Part shown: piece after piece, positions 1 to 6,567 of the stretch
Numbering within the stretch: the stretch's first letter is position 1
Layout of the letters: each line of letters opens with the position of its first letter
NCBI GenBank assembly: GCA_016210055.1
Contig: JACQUZ010000089.1
Span: 1 to 40,694, forward strand
DNA length: 40,694 bases
Direction: 5' to 3'
From: Deltaproteobacteria bacterium
GTDB lineage: Bacteria > Myxococcota_A > Polyangia > Haliangiales > SHYZ01
Program-made: the position numbers and the translations under genes
The notes under the pieces: generated by a model
Database searches by the model: none
The model's input: the letters and a program-made list of their open reading frames with translations, nothing else
Told to the model about the DNA's origin: nothing

Positions 1-1308
1 GAGGAGAAAATAGGGCCGCGGATCGTTGCGATTCGCCACGAGCGCCTTCTCGTAGTAGTCGATCGCCCGGTGGAGATCCCCGCGCTGCTTGTGGAGGTCG
101 CCGAGGAGCTTGAGGGCCAGGATCTGCTTGGGGTTATCCCTCGCTACGGTTTCGTAGATGCTGATCGCTTGGCTGTCCTTGCCCAAGGCCACGTACGCAG
201 CGCCGAGATCCAGCTTGGCTGCCTCATCCGTGGGGTCCAATCGTGTGACCACTTCCAGCTCCTCGGCCAGGTCCTGTGATGCACCCTTGGTCGCGTGGAC
301 GAGCACGAGCGCCCGTCGTGCCTGGATGTGATCCGGCTTGACCGCGACGAGGCGGGTGAGCTCCAAGTGAGCGCCGTCCACGTTCCCCTCCTCGAGAAGC
401 ATTTCGGCGAGCAGGTAACGAACCTCCATGTCCCAGGGCCTAAGGACCAAAGCGCGCCCTGCCAGCGCTATCCCCTCCTCGCGATCCTTCGCCGCGAACG
501 CGCTTCTTACGAGCCCGACGAGGGGCATGTAGTAGTCCGGACGCACGTCGAGCGAAAAAGCACGACGACCGCGTGCTTTCGCCTCCTCTCCTTTCTGGTC
601 ATAGACGACGGCCAGAAGTCGATGGGCTTCGGCGTACTTCGGGTCAATGAACACTGCCTTGGAGAGATCTTTTTCGGCCTTCGCGAGGTCGGGCGGCTTT
701 CCGAGCCCATGGGCCGCGGTCAGGCCGCGTCCAAACAAGGTGAACGAGTAGAAATCCTTGGTCGGGACACGCTGGATCTTTTCGATCGCAGCCGGCGCAG
801 CCCGACGACCAGCCGTGCCCAGGAGATCTAGGGCCATGCTATCGAGCATCTCGAAGGCACGTGGGAACTCTCCGCGCTCCGTCCTCTTGCCGACCAACGC
901 GGCTCCGCCCGCCTCCACGGACCACAAGCTCAAGGTTATCTCGAGCTTCCATTGTGGGCGGCTAAACGCACCCGTAAAGACCCACTTGGCATCGGCTTGG
1001 CTGCCCCGCTTGCGTACCTCCTCTTCCGTTACCTCCGAAAGGGGTGGGCCAGGGGGCAGGATCATGGGTCCGTGTGTCGGCCTAAGCGCTGGGTGGGCCT
1101 CGAGCTTCTCCGCGAGGGCCGCGGGAAGCGCGGCACGCATCCAGTCGAGACCCGTAACTCCGGATTGGTTCTCGAAAGGCAAGACCAAGTATCCGTCTGG
1201 CAACGTCTTGGGAATGTCCGGGCTTGAATGAGCGAGCGTCAACTCACCGAGGACTGCTAGTGCGGCAATAAGTCTACAAAAATTGACTCCCCTTCCGGTG
1301 CCGGTCAT
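1..1308 (-). CDS. TPR-repeat exported protein with TolB-like N-terminal region (C-terminus cut by window edge)
   Basis: Reading leftward from an ATG at 1308, the frame stays open to the window edge (436 codons), so the C-terminus is missing. A hydrophobic N-terminus (CRLIAALAVLGELTLAHS) looks like a signal peptide. It is followed by LPDGYLVLPFENQSGVTGLD, which resembles the N-terminal domain of TolB/FlgO-like exported proteins. The second half is helical with repeated tetratricopeptide spacing, for example KAVFIDPKYAEAHRLLAVVY and RAIDYYEKALVANRNDPRPY. TPRs usually scaffold protein-protein contacts; the partner here is unknown. The gene diverges from the class A PBP gene with a 50-base gap, so the two could share a control region. 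A role in envelope assembly is inferred from this neighbour only. The frame and TPR character are clear; function is not. Confidence 0.8.
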   Translation of the reverse strand, partial: MTGTGRGVNFCRLIAALAVLGELTLAHSSPDIPKTLPDGYLVLPFENQSGVTGLDWMRAALPAALAEKLEAHPALRPTHGPMILPPGPPLSEVTEEEVRKRGSQADAKWVFTGAFSRPQWKLEITLSLWSVEAGGAALVGKRTERGEFPRAFEMLDSMALDLLGTAGRRAAPAAIEKIQRVPTKDFYSFTLFGRGLTAAHGLGKPPDLAKAEKDLSKAVFIDPKYAEAHRLLAVVYDQKGEEAKARGRRAFSLDVRPDYYMPLVGLVRSAFAAKDREEGIALAGRALVLRPWDMEVRYLLAEMLLEEGNVDGAHLELTRLVAVKPDHIQARRALVLVHATKGASQDLAEELEVVTRLDPTDEAAKLDLGAAYVALGKDSQAISIYETVARDNPKQILALKLLGDLHKQRGDLHRAIDYYEKALVANRNDPRPYFLL

Positions 1309-1358
1309 ACCAAGTACAGAATTGTGGCCGGCTGGCGCCGGAAGGCAAGTAAACCCCC

Positions 1359-3704
1359 ATGCGGCGTCTCAAAAGTTTCTCGATCCTTCGGCTGCTTTCC
1401 TTGCTTCTGGTCTATGGAGCCTTTCTCGGGGCAGGCACCGGGTTCTACTTGTACCAAGAGTTCGACCGGGACCTCCCCGAACGTCTCGACAAGGTCCTCG
1501 ATTACCGTCCGTCACGAGCAACCCGGGTCTACTCGGCCGATGGGGAGTTGGTCGGGGAGTTCTACCTGCAGAAGCGGGTGCTCGTAGCACTCCAACGGAT
1601 CCCTGGGTTCGTGCAGCAAGCGTTCCTTGCTGCCGAGGATCGGCGGTTCTATCGGCACGCGGGCTTCGACCCCGTAGGCATCGCGCGCGCGGCCTACGAG
1701 AACTACATTCAAGGAGGAATCCGGCAAGGCGCGTCGACAATCACGCAGCAGGTATCGCGCATGCTCATGCTTTCCAACGAGCGAACGCTTGCCCGCAAGG
1801 CAAAGGAGTTGATCCTCTCGATACGAGTCGAGCGAGAGCTCACCAAGGAGCAGATCCTCTACATCTACCTCAACCACGTGTACCTCGGGCACGGTGCCTA
1901 CGGGGTACAGGCAGCTGCCGAGGTGTACTTCGGCAAGGACGTGGAGCACCTGACGATCGCAGAGGCTGCGCTCCTGGCCGGCCTCCCCAAGGCGCCGAGC
2001 AAGTTCTCTCCATACAACGACTACCCACGCGCCCGTGAGCGGCAAGCCTACGTGCTCAAGCGCATGCTGGAAGATGAATTCATCTCGGCGACCCAGGAGG
2101 AAGCCGCGCGGAAGGAGCCTTTAGCGCTCATCTCGAGAGAACACCCACTCAACCACGTCGCCGCCCCGTACTTCGTCGAGCACGTGAGGAGATGGGCGGC
2201 CGAGCGATATGGAGATCGAAATCTCATCGACGGCGGGCTTCGCATCTACACGACCCTCGACATGAAGAAACAACGAGCCGCCGAGGCTGCTGTGAGAGCC
2301 GGGCTGGAAGCCCTCGACAGGCGCCTCGGGTTCCGCGGTCCGGTCGGAAGCCTCGTCGGCGACGAATACAAGGCGTTCGCAGAAGGCCCGCCTCGCCCCT
2401 ATGTCACCGATCCCGGGCAGGCCCCGATCTATGCAGGCGGCGCCCTCTTGCCCGACGTGACGTACGTGGGAACGGTCACAAGCATTCGAGAAGGAAAGCA
2501 GGGCATCCAGGTCGACCTAGGGCCTCGCACGCTCCGGCTCGTCGACGAAGATGCCCGCCGTGCGCTCAGATGGCACGACAAGAAACGCCGGCTGGCCCCG
2601 GGGGACCTCATCTCGGTGCGCCTGATCAAGGACGAAAAAAAGGGGGACATGCTGGCGATCGTGCAGGCGCCCAATGTCCAGGGAGCGCTCGTCGCGGTCA
2701 ATCCAACCACGGGGGACGTGGCGGCCATGGTGGGGGGATATGACTACCGCCAAAGCCAGTTCAACCGAGCCACCCAAGCCCGAAGGCAAGCAGGCTCGTC
2801 GATCAAGCCCTTCATCTACGCGACGGCGTTGGACCGTGGGTTCACCGAGTTATCCATAGTCCCAGACGCGCCGATTGCCCTGCGCACGGCCTCCGGGATC
2901 TGGGCCCCGCAGAACTACAAGCGCGAGTACTTGGGCCCCTTGACGCTGAAGATCGCGCTCGCGAAGTCGATAAACACGATTAGCGTCCGTCTCGTCGCCG
3001 CCATGGGGGTGGAGCCCGTCATCAAGACCATGAGGAGCCTTGGGATCACCTCCCCCATCCCGCGGCATATCTCGATCTCCCTTGGGTCGCCAGACGTGTC
3101 TCTGTTGGAAATGACGTGCGCCTATGCCACATTCCCCAATGGCGGCAAGAAGGTATCGCCCCGCTTCGTGACCCTCGTCACTACCGACGACGGCAGGGTT
3201 ATCGAGGACGCGCGTGGAGCAAGGCCTGGAGACCAGGTACTTCGACCCGCGATCGCGTACTTGATGGTCGACCTCATGAAAGGCGTCGTCATGCGTGGAA
3301 CCGGCCGCAAGGCGCAGGAGCTCGGACGCCCGGCTGGGGGCAAGACCGGCACGTCGACGGGCTTCCGAGACGCGTGGTTCATCGCATTCACGGCTGACCT
3401 GGTCGCCGGGGTCTGGGTAGGTCGCGACAATTTCAAGCCCATTGGCTATGATGCCACGGGCGGCCAAGCCTCCTTGCCCATTTGGCTCCAATTCATGCGT
3501 GCGGCGCACCCCGACACTCCCGCACGCGACTTTGAGCCACCGCCCGACGTTACGTTCGTGCGCGCCAACGACCTCACCGGCCAGCCCGCGGCTCCTGGCG
3601 GGCCCGACGCGTCGTGGGTTCCCTTCGCTCGCGGCACGATCCCGCCCCACTTCACCCATGCGCAAGGCGCGAGTCGCTTCAGCACGTCGGCGGGCTTTCC
3701 GTAA
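1359..3704 (+). CDS. mrcA: Class A penicillin-binding protein (PBP1A family)
   Basis: Bifunctional peptidoglycan synthase: a glycosyltransferase polymerises lipid II and a transpeptidase cross-links the stem peptides, in the periplasm and anchored by one N-terminal helix. The 781-residue length fits PBP1A. Residues about 11-32 form the membrane anchor. The GT51 domain carries EDRRFYRH (catalytic Glu93), QGASTITQQ (123-131) and the RVERELTKEQILYIYLN block (157-172). An OB-like domain spans about 330-440. The transpeptidase shows SSIK (nucleophile Ser480, Lys483), SIN (537-539) and KTG (662-664), so both active sites look intact. The ATG start has GGAAGG about 13 bases upstream. The proline-rich C-terminal tail (about 725-781) lacks a recognised domain. 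Family assignment is firm. Confidence 0.96.
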   Translation: MRRLKSFSILRLLSLLLVYGAFLGAGTGFYLYQEFDRDLPERLDKVLDYRPSRATRVYSADGELVGEFYLQKRVLVALQRIPGFVQQAFLAAEDRRFYRHAGFDPVGIARAAYENYIQGGIRQGASTITQQVSRMLMLSNERTLARKAKELILSIRVERELTKEQILYIYLNHVYLGHGAYGVQAAAEVYFGKDVEHLTIAEAALLAGLPKAPSKFSPYNDYPRARERQAYVLKRMLEDEFISATQEEAARKEPLALISREHPLNHVAAPYFVEHVRRWAAERYGDRNLIDGGLRIYTTLDMKKQRAAEAAVRAGLEALDRRLGFRGPVGSLVGDEYKAFAEGPPRPYVTDPGQAPIYAGGALLPDVTYVGTVTSIREGKQGIQVDLGPRTLRLVDEDARRALRWHDKKRRLAPGDLISVRLIKDEKKGDMLAIVQAPNVQGALVAVNPTTGDVAAMVGGYDYRQSQFNRATQARRQAGSSIKPFIYATALDRGFTELSIVPDAPIALRTASGIWAPQNYKREYLGPLTLKIALAKSINTISVRLVAAMGVEPVIKTMRSLGITSPIPRHISISLGSPDVSLLEMTCAYATFPNGGKKVSPRFVTLVTTDDGRVIEDARGARPGDQVLRPAIAYLMVDLMKGVVMRGTGRKAQELGRPAGGKTGTSTGFRDAWFIAFTADLVAGVWVGRDNFKPIGYDATGGQASLPIWLQFMRAAHPDTPARDFEPPPDVTFVRANDLTGQPAAPGGPDASWVPFARGTIPPHFTHAQGASRFSTSAGFP

Positions 3705-3753
3705 TCAGTGCTATCTCCAGGCTTGCCCAGGGTGTTAAGATTGGGCTTTCTCC

Positions 3754-4443
3754 ATGTCCGGTTCTGCTCGGTGGGTGACAGGAGTGGTGATGGCGCTCTT
3801 GGGCAATGCTTGCGAGACAGGACTCCGCGAAGCGTCCACGGATGCCTCCTCGACGACACCCGGCTGCACAGACGCAGCCGGGCGCTCGGACTTCCCGTGG
3901 ATTCGCGATGAAATCCTAGCCAAGCACTGCGCTGTGGCGAGCGCTTGCCATTCGGGGTCCACTCCGGCGGAAGACCTCGATCTAACCCCGGCACGCGCGT
4001 ATCTAGGGCTGGTTGGCGTACCATCGGTACAGCAGCCCTCGCTTCTTCGCGTGAAGCCAGGGGACCCGGGCCAGAGCTACCTCATCATCAAGCTCGGGCT
4101 CGGCGACCAAGGCCTTCGTCAGAAAAAAATCATGCCCCAGAATAACCGCCCGCTCTGCCCGGAAAAACTGGCCGCGGTCGAGCGCTGGATCTCAGCGGGT
4201 GCCTTCGAGAACCCACCGGCTCGCCCGTCGACCGACGGGCAAGGGGCCGACGCGCAACCCGAAGCGACACAGGACGCGATGCCGCACAGCGACGCGACGT
4301 TGAGGAGAATGCCCACGCCTCCCGCGGACGCCCAGCGCTCCAGGCGAGCCCGAAGTGACGGGACGCTCAGCACTCAAGCGAAAAAAAAAGCTAAGGCTTC
4401 TGGCGCATGTCTCCTCGAGGAAAGGACTAACTTCTTGACTTGA
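3754..4443 (+). CDS. Small secreted protein with cytochrome-c-like CH motif, typical of myxobacterial lipoproteins
   Basis: 229 residues. The N-terminus (RWVTGVVMALLGNACETG) is signal-like, but the residues before Cys20 (G-N-A) are a poor lipobox, so lipidation is doubtful. The core contains ILAKHCAVASACHSG, then LLRVKPGDPGQSYLIIKL, KIMPQNN and ERWISAGAF. This arrangement is seen in exported Planctomycetes/Myxococcota cytochrome-C-like domains. The cysteines are spaced C-x5-C-H rather than C-x2-C-H, so covalent haem attachment cannot be assumed. The tail after about residue 150 is low-complexity, rich in Pro, Ala, Asp and Arg, and includes a run of nine A bases (4381-4389) that could slip or hide a sequencing error. 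The end overlaps the promoter proposed for exbB. No strong Shine-Dalgarno is seen. Function unknown. Confidence 0.75.
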   Translation: MSGSARWVTGVVMALLGNACETGLREASTDASSTTPGCTDAAGRSDFPWIRDEILAKHCAVASACHSGSTPAEDLDLTPARAYLGLVGVPSVQQPSLLRVKPGDPGQSYLIIKLGLGDQGLRQKKIMPQNNRPLCPEKLAAVERWISAGAFENPPARPSTDGQGADAQPEATQDAMPHSDATLRRMPTPPADAQRSRRARSDGTLSTQAKKKAKASGACLLEERTNFLT

Positions 4444-4464
4444 TTGCCACTTCGGATCTACAAA
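4435..4464 (+). promoter_or_regulatory. Predicted sigma70-type promoter for the exbB-exbD-exbD genes
   Basis: TTGACT (4435-4440; 5 of 6 to the -35 consensus) and TACAAA (4459-4464; 4 of 6 to the -10) are separated by 18 bases. The site overlaps the last codons of the upstream secreted-protein gene and lies about 65 bases before the exbB start, so the motor genes probably have their own transcript. Prediction by eye only. Confidence 0.4.
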
Positions 4465-4498
4465 TCGGACGCTGATCGAGTTGTCAGGCGCGCGGTGC

Positions 4499-4516
4499 GA
4501 CGGGTCCTGACCCGTC
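4499..4516 (+). repeat. Perfect inverted repeat just before the exbB ribosome binding site
   Basis: GACGGGTC and GACCCGTC are perfect 8-base arms around a 2-base centre. The repeat ends 2 bases before the strong Shine-Dalgarno GGAGGAGG (4519-4526) of exbB. It could be a dimeric repressor operator in the leader or, allowing for a larger loop, an mRNA hairpin next to the ribosome site. Confidence 0.6.
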
Positions 4517-4529
4517 GCGGAGGAGGACG

Positions 4530-5204
4530 ATGCTCTCGAAAATTCAACAGTTCATCCATCACGGCGGCCCCTTCTTCATCATCAATTGCCTCTGTCTCGC
4601 CGTCGTCATCGCAGTGATCGTCGAGCGCGCCATTTATTTCTTGGGGCGCGGGCACATCAACGCGAAGGCGTTCCTTGAGCAGATCAAGCGGCTCTTGGCG
4701 GCGAACAACGTTGACCGCGCCAAGAAGCTGTGCGACGCCACCACCGCGCCGGTGGCCCGCGTTGCAAAGGCGGGCCTCTCGCGCGCCAACAAGGGCGAAG
4801 CCGCAGTCGCCCAGGCCATCGAGGAGACGATGGTCGACGTGACGCCCGAGATCAAGAAGCGCATCGGGTCGCTTTGGTCGCTGGCCAACATCGCCACCCT
4901 CGTGGGGCTGCTCGGGACCATCACAGGTCTCATCGCCACGTTCGAAGCCGTCGCCCACGCGACCCCTGCAGAGCGCCAGGCTCGCCTGTCGGCCGGTATT
5001 TCGGAAGCCATGTTCAACACGGCCATGGGCTTGTTCATCGCCGTGGTCTGCATGGTTGCCCACCTCCTTCTTTCCGCGGCAGCCAAGAAGGTCGTGGGTG
5101 ACTTGGAATCGTTCTCCCTCCGTCTCGAGAACATGCTTGGCGAGGGGACGGGAGGCGCGTCAGCCGCTGGCGCACATGCGGCGCCTGCTTCGGACGAGCG
5201 CTAG
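4530..5204 (+). CDS. exbB: MotA/TolQ/ExbB-family proton channel subunit
   Basis: Inner membrane subunit of a proton-driven motor. With ExbD/TolR proteins this family couples proton flow to work across the envelope: TonB or Tol energisation, or gliding in the Myxococcus AglRQS motor. 224 residues with three hydrophobic segments at about 13-33, 113-135 and 155-180. The second segment carries the family pattern LVGLLGTITGLIATF, and the third has the MFNTAMGLFIAV block typical of TolQ/ExbB. A polar cytoplasmic loop lies between helices 1 and 2. The ATG is preceded by GGAGGAGG, the best ribosome site in this region. Two different ExbD genes follow, the same composition as Agl-type motors, but the sequence cannot tell a gliding motor from a transport energiser. 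The gene symbol is a family label. Confidence 0.9.
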   Translation: MLSKIQQFIHHGGPFFIINCLCLAVVIAVIVERAIYFLGRGHINAKAFLEQIKRLLAANNVDRAKKLCDATTAPVARVAKAGLSRANKGEAAVAQAIEETMVDVTPEIKKRIGSLWSLANIATLVGLLGTITGLIATFEAVAHATPAERQARLSAGISEAMFNTAMGLFIAVVCMVAHLLLSAAAKKVVGDLESFSLRLENMLGEGTGGASAAGAHAAPASDER

Positions 5205-5233
5205 CCAAAGTGAGATCGAACGCGCTAATGAAC

Positions 5234-5288
5234 GGCGCATTCGTCGTGCGCCAAGGCCAGTTGGGGGTCAGACAGCCCTCGACCCAAC
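5234..5288 (+). promoter_or_regulatory. Two intergenic hairpins between exbB and the first exbD
   Basis: GGCGCA (5234-5239) pairs with TGCGCC (5247-5252) around a 7-base loop. GTTGGG (5260-5265) pairs with CCCAAC (5283-5288), and the stem extends by two more pairs past a 2-base bulge. No T-run follows, so these are not typical terminators. They sit before a weakly ribosome-binding exbD start and may protect the upstream message or reduce exbD expression. Confidence 0.4.
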
Positions 5289-5301
5289 ACGGCGGTAGCC
5301 C

Positions 5302-5889
5302 ATGAATGCGGCTCAGGTTCGCGCCAAGGCCCGCATGGCCATGAAAAGGCGCGAGGAGGACATCGAGCAAGAGGAAATCGAGGGTGGTGAGCTCAACCTT
5401 GTTCCCTACCTTGATATCGTCACGAACGTGATGCTCTTCCTCCTCGCGACGATCACGGCGGGTTTTGTCCTGGGAAACATCAACTCGGCCCTCCCCGAAT
5501 ACGCCGAAAGCGCGGCGGCAGTCAATCAACAGAACAAGCAGGACGACGAGCCCCCTGTCCAGCTCGTTGTGGCCGTCACAAAGAAGGAACTCCTGATGTT
5601 CTCCCTCTCTGGTCAGGAGGGTACGCTGCAGGCTCCCAAGCTGCGCGTTCCGGCAAAGGAGCAAGGAGTATCCTACGATTTCCAGCAGCTCACCGACGCT
5701 GCCGCAGAAATCGTGAAGCGCCGCTGGCCAAGCAAGGATGACCGCCCTGAGAACTCGCGCGAGGTGATCCTCATGGCTGATGGAGAGATCCCTTACAACT
5801 TGGTGGTCGCGACCATGGACGCGCTGAGGCAGGCCAAGGACGGGATGATTCTTTTCCCGGACATCCTCTTTTCCACGGGGATTCAGTAA
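5302..5889 (+). CDS. exbD: ExbD/TolR-family motor subunit (first paralogue)
   Basis: Single-pass inner membrane protein with a periplasmic domain, partner of the ExbB channel. 195 residues: a charged cytoplasmic N-terminus rich in Glu/Arg, one membrane helix at about 33-55 starting LVPYLDIVTNVMLFLL, then a soluble periplasmic domain. Asp38 falls where the family's proton-carrying aspartate sits, so the subunit looks functional. The spacer after the helix has an acidic stretch (KQDDEPP) before the TolR-like fold. The periplasmic end includes REVILMADGEIPYNLVVATM, like ExbD domains. The start ATG has only a weak Shine-Dalgarno and follows 97 bases with two hairpins. It ends immediately before the ATG of the second exbD, so the two are co-translated. 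Confident family; cargo unknown. Confidence 0.9.
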   Translation: MNAAQVRAKARMAMKRREEDIEQEEIEGGELNLVPYLDIVTNVMLFLLATITAGFVLGNINSALPEYAESAAAVNQQNKQDDEPPVQLVVAVTKKELLMFSLSGQEGTLQAPKLRVPAKEQGVSYDFQQLTDAAAEIVKRRWPSKDDRPENSREVILMADGEIPYNLVVATMDALRQAKDGMILFPDILFSTGIQ

Positions 5890-6432
5890 ATGTCCATCAA
5901 CGTCAGGGAAGCCCGATCAATCATTCGCAAGGCGGTGAGACGCGTGCCTGAGGGGGAGTCCATCGGCCACCTCAACCTCACTGCCATGATGGACATGATG
6001 TCCATCCTGCTGGTCTTCATGATTAAGTCCATGACTTCCTCGACCAGCACGCTCAACATTCGGGACATAACGCTACCGCCGTCCACGACTCGCATGACTC
6101 CTCCTGAAGAAGCGGTCTCGGTCGTGATTGCAAAGAGCGCGATTCTCGCCGAGGGTGAGCCGGTGGTGGCGGTCAAGAACGGGGACGTGGACCCTTCGGA
6201 AAAAACTCAGGGTTCCTTCGGCATCGAAATCGGCAAGCTCACGACGATCCTGGCCAAACACCACACGCGTATCAAGAAAATCGCGGCAGTCCGGGGGGAG
6301 GAACCAGCCCATGAGCTCACGATCATGGCGGACAAGGAGACCCCCTATCGCCTGCTCGTCTCCGTGATCTACTCGGCGGGTCAATCCGAGTTCCAAAACT
6401 ACCGCATGATCGTTCTTCGTAACGACGAGTAA
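5890..6432 (+). CDS. exbD: ExbD/TolR-family motor subunit (second paralogue)
   Basis: 180 residues, starting at the base after the first exbD stop codon (zero spacing), which suggests translational coupling. The helix at about 29-48 reads LNLTAMMDMMSILLVFMIKS, with Asp35 at the conserved ion-carrying position. The periplasmic domain ends with ELTIMADKETPYRLLVSVIY, matching the equivalent block in the first paralogue. Outside these blocks the two ExbD proteins are very different, so they are old paralogues rather than a recent duplication and probably have different periplasmic contacts. Motors with two distinct ExbD/TolR subunits are known in myxobacteria (AglQ and AglS). That parallel is a hint at function, not proof. 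Confidence 0.9.
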   Translation: MSINVREARSIIRKAVRRVPEGESIGHLNLTAMMDMMSILLVFMIKSMTSSTSTLNIRDITLPPSTTRMTPPEEAVSVVIAKSAILAEGEPVVAVKNGDVDPSEKTQGSFGIEIGKLTTILAKHHTRIKKIAAVRGEEPAHELTIMADKETPYRLLVSVIYSAGQSEFQNYRMIVLRNDE

Positions 6433-6464
6433 CTCTTGGTACGGCTGGCCCGGAGAATCCCCTC

Positions 6465-6493
6465 TTTACAGCTGAGCCGGACCCTACTATAAC
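6465..6493 (+). promoter_or_regulatory. Strong predicted sigma70 promoter for the membrane pyrophosphatase
   Basis: TTTACA (6465-6470; 5 of 6) and TATAAC (6488-6493; 5 of 6) are separated by exactly 17 bases, one of the best consensus matches in the window. Transcription would start near 6500, giving a leader of about 68 bases that contains a GC stem (GCCCG...CGGGC) followed by a T-rich stretch (about 6528-6544). Confidence 0.6.
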
Positions 6494-6567
6494 ACCGCTG
6501 CCCGTCGGGCCGGGCGCAACCCGTTATCGTTTTATTTTCTTTTTAGCAATTGGAGGCAACGAAGGAG

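Noticed and set aside
1283..1311. TTGACT followed by CATACC as a promoter for the penicillin-binding protein
   Set aside because: Only 3 of 6 bases match the -10 and the -35 lies inside the divergent gene; not convincing enough to list.
2850..3665. Minus-strand frame opposite the penicillin-binding protein transpeptidase domain
   Set aside because: The transpeptidase motifs SxxK, SxN and KTG are on the plus strand in one uninterrupted frame.
4119..4373. Minus-strand 84-codon frame with a hydrophobic N-terminus inside the secreted-protein gene
   Set aside because: No ribosome site and no family; the plus-strand gene has conserved CH-motif blocks in the overlapping region.
6550..6567. TTG start for the pyrophosphatase six codons upstream
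   Set aside because: Preceded only by a T-rich stretch without a Shine-Dalgarno, while ATG 6568 has GGAGG at usable spacing.
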